From positions 1 through 22,222 of the IMG/VR virus record IMGVR_UViG_3300045996_003090: a stretch of 22,222 nucleotides of DNA; one strand, 5' to 3'. The notes under the pieces are model-generated. The model had not been told where the DNA came from. It saw only the letters and a program-made list of their open reading frames with translations, and made no database searches. Made by a program: the position numbers and the translations under genes. This document shows, in pieces, positions 5,044 through 12,142 of the stretch. The first letter of the stretch is position 1. Each line of letters opens with the position of its first letter. This DNA is from a virus.

Positions 5044-7980
5044 GTGAATCTCATCGCACGCCTGAAGGCCGCCGCCCGCACCCTCTGGAGCGGCACGCTC
5101 GCCGAGGCCACCGCCGCGGACGTCTACGGCCGCCCCGTGTCGTGGATGGATTTGTGGACGGTCAACGGCCGCCCGCTCTCGCCGGTCCACCCGATCTACG
5201 GACCCGAGACGCGCAAGGAAAAGAACGCCACCCTGCGCACGCTGCAGGACCACGACCACGCCCGCAACCGCGCCCGCGTCCTGGCCGAGACGAACCCCAA
5301 CGCCGCGGGCTTGATCGACCGCTTGACGGCCTACAACGTCGGCAAGGGCAGCACCACCGAGGTGCAGGCCGTCAAGGAGGACGCCGAGCCGCCCAAGCGA
5401 CTCGCCGCCAAGGTGCGCGACTTCCTCAAGGAGTTCAAGCGCGTAAACAACTGGACGAAGCGCGAGCGCGAGTTCGTCCGCCGCCTGCACGTCGACGGGG
5501 AGTTCTTCCTGCGCTTCTTCCCGCAGAAGGACGGCACGACCCTCGTCCGCTTCGTCAACCCCGCCGCCATCCGCCCGCCGACGGGCGAGGACGCCGAGGG
5601 CGACTGGTCCTTCGGCATCCACACCCCGAACCTCGGCGACGACGACGACGCCGGCAGCGACGCCGAAGCCCCCGTGGCCTACTGCATCCACAACTTCCGT
5701 GAGAGTACCGACGAGATCGTCGAGGCGCAGTTTATTTTGCACGCCAAGATCAATTGCCTGAGCGATCAAAAGCGCGGCGTGCCGTCGCTGTACGCCGTGG
5801 AGGAAGAGTTGATCGGCAGCGCCAAGCTCCGCTGGGCCACGCGCGAGGGCGAGAAGAACCGCGCCTGTATCACCTACTTCCGCCGCCACAAGGCCGCCAG
5901 TGAAAGCTCCGTGCGTGCCTGGCAGGGCGCCCAGGCCGCGGCGGTCATGGAGCGGCCCAGCGACACGGGCAACCAGTCCCAGGTCTACGTCGAGCGCATC
6001 GAGGCCGGCAGCGTCGTGGACATCCCCGAGGGGCTCGACCCCTTGCCGCCCCCTTCGTCGCCCAACAGCGCCGCGGCGGGCGGCAGCGTGCAGCAGGCGC
6101 TCGAGGCCGTCGCGGCGCGGTTCGGCGTGCCCTACTGGATCGTCTCGGGCGACAGCGCCGCCACGAACTTCGCCGCCAGTCTGACCGCCGAGAGCCCCTT
6201 CACCGTCACCGTGCAGGACACGCAGTCCGACTTGGCCGAACTATCCGACGCCTGCCAGACCAAGGCCCTGGAGATCGGCGCCGAGCAGGCGCTGTTGCCC
6301 GAGGACGTGCTCGAGCAGATCGACCTGATCGTCAGCTTCCCCAGTCCCGTCAGCCGCAACAAAAAAGAAGAGAGCGACCGGCTGAAGGTGCTACATGACG
6401 ATTCCATCATAAGTCGGGCGGAAAGAACGACGCAGGAGGGCTTCGACCCGGAGAAGCAGCAGGCGCAGATCGTCGAGGAGCGGGCCGCCGAGGCGCGGCA
6501 GCCGCCGCAGCCCGGCCCCGCCCCCGGAGCGAACGGCGCGGCACAAAACGGGGCCAACGGCAAGGCACCCTCGGGCACGCCGGCCGCGCGTTACGCCCAG
6601 ATGACCGGGGCGCTGCGCGAGGGCGAGAGCCGGCGGCGCGAGGACTCGGACGAAGACGACGAGGACGACGAAGATCCACGGCTGATCGAGCAGAACGAAT
6701 GGACCGCCTACGAAGGCAAGCGCGGCGGCAAGGGGTGGCGGAACGCGAAGACGGGCCGGATCGTCTACGGCGAGCGGATGCCCGGCGGCGGCCGGCACGC
6801 GAAGGCGAAGGCCGACCCGGCCCAGGCGGGCGGCAAGCTGCGTGCGCTTCTGGCCGACCCGTCGAAGCTCACCCCCGAGGCCGTGCGCGACGCGGTCGAG
6901 GACGTGATGAGCCTGACGGTGCCGCAGATAAACGCGCTGAAGAAGGAGCTGGGCGTTAAAGCGAGCGGACCCAAGGCGGAACTGGCGAAGAAGGTGGCCG
7001 AGCGGGCGCTGGCGAAGGCGGGCCCGAGGCCGGCGGACGACGCGCCGCCGCCTCAGGCCGAGAAGCCCGCCGCGAAGAAGCAGGCGCCGCCGGCAGCCGC
7101 CGACCCCATCGACGCCGTGCTCGACGCCTACGAGGCGCACGCGGGCGGCGCGGCCGGCAGGCCCGAGATGCTCGCGAAGGTCAAGGGCATCATCGACGGC
7201 CTGGACGGCGCCGACCGCGAGCGGGTGCTGGATCACGTCGGCGTCTCCGACCTCGACGACCCTCACGGCAACCTCGACGACCGCCTCGCCTCCGCGCTGC
7301 TTTCGCGACAGGCCGGCGACGACGGCCGCCCGCCGCGCCCCGGCGCGAAGGCGGAGGCGTCGGGGCCGCTGCCCAGGCACCCCGCGGGCGCGGCGGCCCT
7401 GCCGGACTACTCCCGGCCGCCCGCCGAGCTGAAGGACGTGAGGAAGAAGGTCAAGGCCCGCTCGGTCGTCACGGAGAGGGACCGCGAGGTCGTGACGTTC
7501 TCCGACTTCGACGGCGACCCGAAGGCGGCGGCGGACGCGCTGCGGGCGTCCGGCTGGGACGTGATCAGCGAAGGCGGCATCGGCGGCGAACCCGTCGTCA
7601 CGGCCGCGCCCGCCCGGAAGCTGCCCGCGACGCCGAAGGCGGCCTATCACCTCGTGCCGAAGAAGCACCTGAAGGCCGTCTTGAAGGACGGGCTGAAGCC
7701 GGGGGGCCAGGCCAGAGAGGGTCATCAACTGGCCTACGGGTCCGGCCGCGTGTTCCTCAGCGGCAGCGAGGAAGGCGCCGAGGTGTGGCGCAGCCAGCTC
7801 GACGCGGGCACCCAGACGGGGGCCGAAAGCAAGATGGTCCTCATCAAGGTCGATCTGGCGGACGCGGGCGTGGACGCCTACAAGGACCAGGCCGGCGCCG
7901 TCATGGACCCGACGGCGTTCTACCTCCCCGGCGCGGGCGTGCCGGCCGCCCGGCTGTCCGTCGTGGAGAAGCGGCCATGA
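5044..7980 (+). CDS. portal protein, lambda-like, with long SAP-like and ART-like C-terminal extension
   Basis: Residues 1 to about 485 look like a lambda gpB-type portal: a TLRTLQDHDHARNRARVLAETNP segment, GLIDRLTAYNVGKG (like the family's 'vGxGi' turn), DGEFFLRFF, QKRGVPSLYAV, and FGVPYWIVSGD before a helical end. Portals form the dodecameric DNA entry vertex that docks terminase. The remaining ~490 residues are unusual: an acidic run (EDSDEDDEDDED, about 533-545), a Gly/Arg-rich WTAYEGKRGGKGWRNAKTG motif, a SAP-like helix-extended-loop-helix (about 609-659, LTVPQINALKKELGV), a helical domain (about 687-758), and a C-terminal domain (about 865-978) reading AYHLVPKKHLKAVLKDGLKPG...GRVFLS..., reminiscent of ADP-ribosyltransferase or RNA 2'-phosphotransferase-like folds. 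Family members are usually near 500 residues. The GTG start at 5044 has GGGGGCG upstream. Confidence 0.85.
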   Translation: MNLIARLKAAARTLWSGTLAEATAADVYGRPVSWMDLWTVNGRPLSPVHPIYGPETRKEKNATLRTLQDHDHARNRARVLAETNPNAAGLIDRLTAYNVGKGSTTEVQAVKEDAEPPKRLAAKVRDFLKEFKRVNNWTKREREFVRRLHVDGEFFLRFFPQKDGTTLVRFVNPAAIRPPTGEDAEGDWSFGIHTPNLGDDDDAGSDAEAPVAYCIHNFRESTDEIVEAQFILHAKINCLSDQKRGVPSLYAVEEELIGSAKLRWATREGEKNRACITYFRRHKAASESSVRAWQGAQAAAVMERPSDTGNQSQVYVERIEAGSVVDIPEGLDPLPPPSSPNSAAAGGSVQQALEAVAARFGVPYWIVSGDSAATNFAASLTAESPFTVTVQDTQSDLAELSDACQTKALEIGAEQALLPEDVLEQIDLIVSFPSPVSRNKKEESDRLKVLHDDSIISRAERTTQEGFDPEKQQAQIVEERAAEARQPPQPGPAPGANGAAQNGANGKAPSGTPAARYAQMTGALREGESRRREDSDEDDEDDEDPRLIEQNEWTAYEGKRGGKGWRNAKTGRIVYGERMPGGGRHAKAKADPAQAGGKLRALLADPSKLTPEAVRDAVEDVMSLTVPQINALKKELGVKASGPKAELAKKVAERALAKAGPRPADDAPPPQAEKPAAKKQAPPAAADPIDAVLDAYEAHAGGAAGRPEMLAKVKGIIDGLDGADRERVLDHVGVSDLDDPHGNLDDRLASALLSRQAGDDGRPPRPGAKAEASGPLPRHPAGAAALPDYSRPPAELKDVRKKVKARSVVTERDREVVTFSDFDGDPKAAADALRASGWDVISEGGIGGEPVVTAAPARKLPATPKAAYHLVPKKHLKAVLKDGLKPGGQAREGHQLAYGSGRVFLSGSEEGAEVWRSQLDAGTQTGAESKMVLIKVDLADAGVDAYKDQAGAVMDPTAFYLPGAGVPAARLSVVEKRP

Positions 7981-8171
7981 CCAGCCCCGAGGAAGTCCGC
8001 GAGGCCATCCTGTACGCCGCGATCGAACGCGCCGCGGCCAGCGCCGACGGCGACGCGCCCGACGAGGACGCGCAGTCCGAGGTGGACGCCATCCTGGCGC
8101 AACTGGAGGAGCCGGCCTTCAGCGAACTACTGGCCGAACTCGACGGAGAAAATTCTTCGCCAAAGGCATAG
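7977..8171 (+). CDS. small acidic hypothetical protein
   Basis: The ORF encodes 64 residues, MTSPEEVREAILYAAIERAA onwards, acidic and helical, ending in GENSSPKA. Its ATG overlaps the portal stop as ATGA, a strong sign of translational coupling. It lies between portal and protease, where some phages encode small head-assembly factors, but no motif allows an assignment. Confidence 0.65.
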   Translation: MTSPEEVREAILYAAIERAAASADGDAPDEDAQSEVDAILAQLEEPAFSELLAELDGENSSPKA

Positions 8172-8210
8172 CATCGCTTTCGCCTGTTAGCTACACTTAT
8201 GTTCAGGCAA

Positions 8211-8234
8211 GGGTCCGGCTTGATCACCGGACCC
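8211..8234 (+). other. perfect 8-bp hairpin upstream of the protease gene
   Basis: GGGTCCGG (8211-8218) pairs perfectly with CCGGACCC (8227-8234) around an 8-nt loop. There is no T-run, so a classical intrinsic terminator is unlikely. It abuts directly on a second, longer hairpin. Confidence 0.6.
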
Positions 8235-8295
8235 GAGAGATGAGCAGCGCAAACGAAGCGTATGCTCATCTTTTCGTTTGTAGCTGCTCTCTCTC
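8235..8295 (+). other. 21-bp stem-loop in the protease leader
   Basis: Three paired blocks stack with only small interruptions: GAGAGA (8235-8240) with TCTCTC (8290-8295); GAGCAGC (8242-8248) with GCTGCTC (8283-8289); and CAAACGAA (8250-8257) with TTCGTTTG (8273-8280). A 15-nt loop (8258-8272) caps them. The hairpin ends 26 nt before the ATG at 8322. It could be an RNase III-type processing site or a translational or antitermination control between the portal and head genes. No T-run follows. Confidence 0.65.
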
Positions 8296-8321
8296 TGCCC
8301 ACACCACAGAGAGCAGCCGCC

Positions 8322-9239
8322 ATGCACATGCACCTCCGCGACGTCTTCCTCACCGAACAGAACGTCGCCGTCGAGGGGGACGTCCTCAAGAACGTCGTCC
8401 TGCACGGCCCCGTCAGCACCAACGGAAACGAATACAGTCTCGACGCGATGCGCTCGCTGGTCCCCCTCCTGGAGGGCCGCGACGTGTACGTCAATCACCG
8501 CGTCGGCAAGAAGGCCCGCGACGTGGACGAACGCTTCGGCCACGCCCAGAACGTCCGCGTCGTCGAGCACGACCACGACGGCAGGCCGCGCGTGCGCGGC
8601 GACCTGCACTTCATGCGCTCGCACAAGGACTGCGCCCAGATCATCGAGGCGTACACGAAGGGCGCGCCCTACTACGGCACGTCCATCGTCGCCGACGGCA
8701 CGGGCCGGCAGGACGGCCGCAAACGCTTCGTCGAGCAGGTCACGCGCGTCGCGAGCCTTGACCTCGTGGACCGCGCCGCGACCGGCAGCCTGGTCGAGCA
8801 AGACGAGGGCGAGGGCGAGGCGCCGGCGGACCCCGCCGCGCGCATGACCAACGCGATGTGCGAGATGATCAGCGCCATCGTCACGGACACGTCGCTGGAC
8901 AAGGCCGGCAAGATGGCCAAGATCGAGGCCATCCTTGACGCCGCCGAAACGCCCGCCCCCGGCGAAGCCCCGGCCGCGCCCGCCGAAGGCGACGCGCCGC
9001 CGCCCATGTCCGAGCAGAGGCTGGCGAAGATGGTCGGCAACCTCGTCGAGCAGGCGCTCGCCCGGCGCGACGAGAAGCACGCCGGCCTCGTGGAGCAGGA
9101 AGTACAGCGCCGCCTGGCGGACGCCCGGTACGTCAAGCCCGCCACCACGCCGGGCGGGCCGCCGCCTCCGCAGTCCGCGGCCAAGGACGTGCCGCCTCAA
9201 GACCCCGCCGCGCGAAAGAAGTGGCTGCACTCCAACTGA
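8322..9239 (+). CDS. head maturation protease fused to scaffold
   Basis: The 305-residue protein has an N-terminal domain (about 1-175) with the layout of a phage prohead protease. After a TNGNEYS turn comes GRDVYVNH with a candidate catalytic His59, then a GDLHF strand and YYGTSIVADG with a candidate catalytic Ser121, then VASLDLVDRAATGSL. The C-terminal part (about 180-305) is Ala/Pro/Glu-rich and helical, as expected for an internal scaffold removed during maturation. It acts inside the prohead, processing scaffold and possibly capsid. It lies between portal and decoration/capsid genes, the usual place. AGAGAG at 8308-8313 supports the ATG at 8322; a second ATG at 8328 is also possible. 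The exact protease family (S78-, S77- or U35-like) cannot be fixed by eye. Confidence 0.8.
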   Translation: MHMHLRDVFLTEQNVAVEGDVLKNVVLHGPVSTNGNEYSLDAMRSLVPLLEGRDVYVNHRVGKKARDVDERFGHAQNVRVVEHDHDGRPRVRGDLHFMRSHKDCAQIIEAYTKGAPYYGTSIVADGTGRQDGRKRFVEQVTRVASLDLVDRAATGSLVEQDEGEGEAPADPAARMTNAMCEMISAIVTDTSLDKAGKMAKIEAILDAAETPAPGEAPAAPAEGDAPPPMSEQRLAKMVGNLVEQALARRDEKHAGLVEQEVQRRLADARYVKPATTPGGPPPPQSAAKDVPPQDPAARKKWLHSN

Positions 9240-9241
9240 AC

Positions 9242-9263
9242 AGAGAGGTGAGCGGTGCCTGAC
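9242..9263 (+). pseudogene. orphan initiation region of the decoration-protein gene
   Basis: AGAGAGGTG (9242-9250), 4 nt and GTG CCT GAC (9255-9263) form a good ribosome-binding site and start reading Met-Pro-Asp. The frame runs only to a TGA after 17 codons. The same 9-mer with identical spacing recurs at 9689-9697 before ATC CCG GAT (Ile-Pro-Asp), which leads into the decoration gene. I read the first copy as the original start, cut off from its gene when the HNH cassette arrived. Confidence 0.5.
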
Positions 9264-9282
9264 GCGCGCACACCACAAACAG

Positions 9283-9300
9283 ATTTGTGCCCACACAAAT
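9283..9300 (+). other. hairpin just upstream of HNH endonuclease 1
   Basis: ATTTGTG (9283-9289) pairs perfectly with CACAAAT (9294-9300) around CCCA. It is unusually AT-rich for this window and ends 10 nt before the ATG at 9311. It may control translation of the endonuclease or mark the cassette boundary. Confidence 0.5.
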
Positions 9301-9310
9301 GGTTTTGAGT

Positions 9311-9712
9311 ATGTGGCGAACCATCCCCGACTTTCCCGGCTACGAAGTGTCCGATTCCGGGCAGGTGCGCAGCTACCGCAGGCGCGGACACGGCGGCCTG
9401 AAAGCGACGCCACGCCTGCTGAAGCTGCAACGGTACGGCACCTACTACCACGTCCGGCTCACCCGCACCGACGGGAAGATCATCCAGATTTCCGTCCACG
9501 TCCTCGTCCTCGAAACGTTCGTCGGTCCCCGCCCCGAAGGGCTGTGGGCGCTGCACAGGGATGACGAGCCCACGAACAACCACCTCGACAACCTGTACTG
9601 GGGCACGGTGGGTCAGAACCTCAAGGACGCATGGCGGAACGGCAGGTACGCCTCCCGCGTGTTGAACGTTAAACCCGGCTCACGCCGGAGAGAGGTGGAT
9701 CATCCCGGATAG
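9311..9712 (+). CDS. NUMOD4-HNH homing endonuclease (HNH1)
   Basis: The 133-residue protein opens with a NUMOD4 signature, WRTIPDFPGYEVSDSGQVRS (2-21). It is followed by an HNH nuclease domain: a VHVLVLETF helix with His63, WALHRDD with His82, then N90-N-H-L-D-N94-LYWGT and N103. Such proteins are free-standing phage homing endonucleases that nick or cut a cognate site and spread by repair. ATG 9311 is preferred because it begins exactly at the NUMOD4 domain; GTG 9287 and ATG 9299 are in frame but lie in a hairpin. No strong ribosome-binding site is present. The last codons (GTG GAT CAT CCC GGA TAG) overlap the new 5' end of the decoration gene in another frame. It separates protease from decoration gene, normally adjacent, marking it as an insertion. 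Confidence 0.88.
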   Translation: MWRTIPDFPGYEVSDSGQVRSYRRRGHGGLKATPRLLKLQRYGTYYHVRLTRTDGKIIQISVHVLVLETFVGPRPEGLWALHRDDEPTNNHLDNLYWGTVGQNLKDAWRNGRYASRVLNVKPGSRRREVDHPG

Positions 9713-9713
9713 C
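9689..9713 (+). promoter_or_regulatory. second (diverged) initiation region of the decoration gene
   Basis: AGAGAGGTG (9689-9697) is followed after 4 nt by ATC CCG GAT AGC in frame with the TTG at 9714. The canonical start position is occupied by ATC, so initiation may occur at TTG 9714 (16 nt from the ribosome-binding site) or, unusually, at ATC 9702. Confidence 0.5.
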
Positions 9714-10205
9714 TTGTACAACTATGCACGCCACATCCGCGGGCACGCCAACGAGAAGCGTTTCCCCGGCACCGTCGCGGCGGAGATCAAGGCCGGCGAC
9801 TTCCTCGTGATGGCCTCCAACAAGGTCATCCGCGTCAGCAGCATGGCCGACGCGGGTACGCTGGCGCAGAACCAGGAGGCCGCCCACGACGTGTTCGCGG
9901 GCGTCGCCATCGACCAGAAGCGCGCCGGCGAGACGCGCGACGTGCTGGTGGCGACCCAGGGCGTCTTCCGCTACCCCTGCGTGGCCCTGCTCGCCGCCAG
10001 CGACGCGGGCGCCTTCGTCGGCATCGAGGGCACGGGGGCGGGCCTGGCCGTGGGCATGGCCGACCAGATCGTCGTCGTCGTCGCCACGGCCAACCTCGCC
10101 ATCGGCAAATTGGCCCGCGCCGCCGCGATCGGCGACGTGTTCCTGGAGGTCGAGATCGCCTCCGTGCTCGGCACCGTCCACAGCGGCGCGCAGGCCCCGG
10201 CCTGA
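9714..10205 (+). CDS. putative capsid decoration protein
   Basis: The protein has about 163 residues from TTG 9714, beginning LYNYARHIRGHANEKRFPGTVAAEIKAGDF. It is rich in short beta-strands, with repeated Val/Ala/Gly stretches (VFAGVAIDQKRAGETRDVLVATQGVFRYP). A small beta-rich protein between protease/scaffold and major capsid gene fits a head-stabilising decoration protein such as those of the gpD or DUF2190 types. The assignment is by position and composition. The start is ambiguous because the well-placed codon is ATC at 9702 (adding Ile-Pro-Asp-Ser) while TTG 9714 is a legal but poorly spaced start. This oddity coincides with the upstream HNH insertion. Confidence 0.65.
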   Translation: MYNYARHIRGHANEKRFPGTVAAEIKAGDFLVMASNKVIRVSSMADAGTLAQNQEAAHDVFAGVAIDQKRAGETRDVLVATQGVFRYPCVALLAASDAGAFVGIEGTGAGLAVGMADQIVVVVATANLAIGKLARAAAIGDVFLEVEIASVLGTVHSGAQAPA

Positions 10206-10206
10206 G

Positions 10207-10224
10207 CGCCCGCCCCTTCGGGCG
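10207..10224 (+). terminator. hairpin between decoration and capsid genes (possible attenuator)
   Basis: CGCCCG (10207-10212) pairs with CGGGCG (10219-10224) around CCCCTT, right after the decoration stop, followed by ATTTGC. The T-run is too weak for an efficient terminator. It could be a partial terminator or an mRNA-stabilising element setting capsid expression. Confidence 0.35.
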
Positions 10225-10255
10225 ATTTGCACCAGAGAGCGAAAGCGAGGCAGCG

Positions 10256-11542
10256 ATGGCGATACGCGGCGAGAAGTTCACGAGCCTGTTCGAGCAGGCG
10301 ATGAACGCCGACGTGAAGAACAACCCCGCGGCGTCGGGCGTGGCCGGCTACAAGCGCACCCTGCGGCGGATGCTCGGCATCACCGAGGGCCCCGGCGGCG
10401 AGCCGACGATCGACCGCGACGCGCGCGAGTTCGACCCGAAGGAAGTCAGCTTCGGCGAGCTGTGGCGTGTCTTCAAGCCCAGGGGCATGTCCGACGGCGA
10501 CATGCCGATGGCCATGTACCGCTCGCAGATGCTGGGCCTGACCGAGGCCGAGGGCCACGTCGTGTTGCCCTCGCACTTCTCGAACATCAGTGCGTTCTCG
10601 GCCACCGTGGCGGGCCTGCTCGACGCGCTGATCCTCGACGCCTACGTCCAGCCGGCCTTCAAGGCCGAGGAGCTGTTCACGCACGAAGACAGCAAAATGA
10701 GCGGCGGCTCCGCCATCGGCGTCATGAACGACGGCGAGGCGGGCGACGAACTCAACATGGGCGAGGCGTACCCCACGGTGGGCCTCAAGGAGACGAAAGT
10801 CTCGATCCCCGAGAACCAGCGCCGGGGTAACGTGATCCAGATCAACGAGCTGGATCTGATCTACGACCGCACCGGCAAGATTCAGGAGATGGCGACCAAC
10901 GCCGGCACGGCCGTCCGCCGCCTGAAGGAGATCGCCTGTGCCAAGGTGTTTTTGGGCATCACCAACACCTATTCCCGCGACGGCGTCACGGCCAACACCT
11001 ACCTCAAGACCGCGGGCTTCATCCCGGCGAACTACGTCAACAGCCTCGGGTCGCTGCCGCTGACCAGCTACACGAACATCGACACGGCCACCCAGACGCT
11101 CGCCACGAACCGCGACCCCGGCACGGGCTTCGAGATCGACATTCCCAAGCCGATCCAGGTGGCGGTCATGCCGCAGCGCTACCTGAGCCTGCTGACGATC
11201 ACCCGCGCCACGGAAGTCGAGACGCGCACCACCGACCAGACGGTGATCCGCCGCAGCGAAAGCCCCCTGCCGGGCATCGAGCCGGTGGAGCTTCCCATGC
11301 TCTACTACAACCTGCTCGTCGCCTCGGGCGTGTCGGCCGCGAACTCGGTGGAGCGCTGGTACGCGGGCAATTTCAAGAAGACGTTCCGCTACCGGCAAAT
11401 CATCCCGTTCGAGAGCCGCGAGGCCCCGCTGTCCAGCGAGGACGTCCGGCGTGACATCGTGCTGATCAAAGTCGCCCGCGAGATCGGCCGCCCGTGGGTG
11501 TGGGAGCCCAGATTTACTTTTGGTGCCACCAACGAGGCGTGA
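10256..11542 (+). CDS. major capsid protein (HK97-like fold, putative)
   Basis: The 428-residue protein lies directly after protease and decoration genes. It begins with a helical N-terminal region (about 1-100), then shows LLDALILDAYVQPAFKAEELF, where HK97-type capsid proteins start their core. A TKVSIPENQRRGNVIQINELDL strand and loop region follows, then RRLKEIACAKVFLG, a typical spine-helix-like segment, and a C-terminal YRQIIPFES...RDIVLIKVAREIGRPWVW. It would form the icosahedral shell. Length is in the normal range. GAGG 5 nt before the ATG supports the start. No single catalytic motif exists for this family, so the call rests on position, size and this layout. Confidence 0.8.
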   Translation: MAIRGEKFTSLFEQAMNADVKNNPAASGVAGYKRTLRRMLGITEGPGGEPTIDRDAREFDPKEVSFGELWRVFKPRGMSDGDMPMAMYRSQMLGLTEAEGHVVLPSHFSNISAFSATVAGLLDALILDAYVQPAFKAEELFTHEDSKMSGGSAIGVMNDGEAGDELNMGEAYPTVGLKETKVSIPENQRRGNVIQINELDLIYDRTGKIQEMATNAGTAVRRLKEIACAKVFLGITNTYSRDGVTANTYLKTAGFIPANYVNSLGSLPLTSYTNIDTATQTLATNRDPGTGFEIDIPKPIQVAVMPQRYLSLLTITRATEVETRTTDQTVIRRSESPLPGIEPVELPMLYYNLLVASGVSAANSVERWYAGNFKKTFRYRQIIPFESREAPLSSEDVRRDIVLIKVAREIGRPWVWEPRFTFGATNEA

Positions 11543-11557
11543 GCGGGAGGGCGTGCC

Positions 11558-11812
11558 GTGAGCCTCCAGAGCGATTTGCAGCAGCAGATCACCGACGCGC
11601 TGGACCTCATCGCCAGCTGGAACGGCGCGCTGCTGGCCGACGCCCTGAACCCGCAAAAGGATTACTCCCTCGACGGCGAGAGCGTCAGCAGGGTGGCGTG
11701 GCGGGCGGGGCTGATGGACAACATCAAGGCGGCGCGGGAGGGCATCCTCGAGACGCAGCAGTTGATCAACAGCCTCTCGCCTTACTCGATCAGCACGAGG
11801 CAAGTGATGTAG
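11558..11812 (+). CDS. small head-tail joining protein candidate
   Basis: The 84-residue, largely helical protein (SLQSDLQQQITDALDLI and AREGILETQQLINSLS) starts with GTG 11558, supported by GGGAGG 7 nt upstream. It follows the capsid gene, where connector or head-completion proteins are usually found. A role at the head-tail interface is positional inference; no specific family is recognised. Confidence 0.65.
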   Translation: MSLQSDLQQQITDALDLIASWNGALLADALNPQKDYSLDGESVSRVAWRAGLMDNIKAAREGILETQQLINSLSPYSISTRQVM

Positions 11813-11821
11813 AGGTGGGCG

Positions 11822-12142
11822 ATGGACTGGGGCGTTTCCTGGGAGGACCTCGAGGACCCGATCACCGTCACCCTGCGTTATCTGGCGGCTGGCGTCGCGG
11901 CGGAAAAGGTCGTCCCCTACGCCTGGAAGAGCGCGGAGGAGAAGCGCGAGGTCACGACGAGCCCGGCGATGACGGAGGCGACGTTCTGCCGCTTCCATCT
12001 GTGGGCGGATCACTTAGGCGGCGTCGAGCCGACGAAGGGCAACAAGGTGGCCGAGGAGGGCGGGGCGGTCTGGCACGTCGAGTCCGCCCAGAAGCAGTCG
12101 CGGGGGCGGCGGTTCCGACTGGAGTGCAGGCGTGATAGATGA
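11822..12142 (+). CDS. head closure/stopper-like protein (putative)
   Basis: The 106-residue protein has alternating strands and basic loops (ITVTLRYLAAG, REVTTSPAMTEATFCRFHLWAD, GRRFRLECRRDR). AGGTGGGCG precedes the ATG. It lies between capsid and tail-completion genes, and its last 11 nt overlap the next gene. Size and position fit the head-closure or stopper proteins that seal the connector, but sequence evidence is weak. Confidence 0.55.
   Translation: MDWGVSWEDLEDPITVTLRYLAAGVAAEKVVPYAWKSAEEKREVTTSPAMTEATFCRFHLWADHLGGVEPTKGNKVAEEGGAVWHVESAQKQSRGRRFRLECRRDR

Noticed and set aside
8262-8321. An in-frame extension of the protease that looks like a signal peptide (MLIFSFVAALSLPTPQRAAA)
   Set aside because: It is encoded by the 3' half of a 21-bp hairpin, has no ribosome-binding site, and an exported prohead protease would make no sense.
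9264-9713. HNH1 region as a group I intron carrying its endonuclease
   Set aside because: Fewer than about 50 nt on either side are outside the HNH frame, too little for a ribozyme core, and exon joining would not give a better reading frame. A free-standing cassette explains the data.
9971-12013. Very long - strand open frames (for example 4204-5889, 9971-12013, 12014-13864)
   Set aside because: They lie antisense to recognised structural genes. Their compositions (runs of Arg, Ala, His, Val, Asp) are typical of antisense frames in GC-rich coding DNA.
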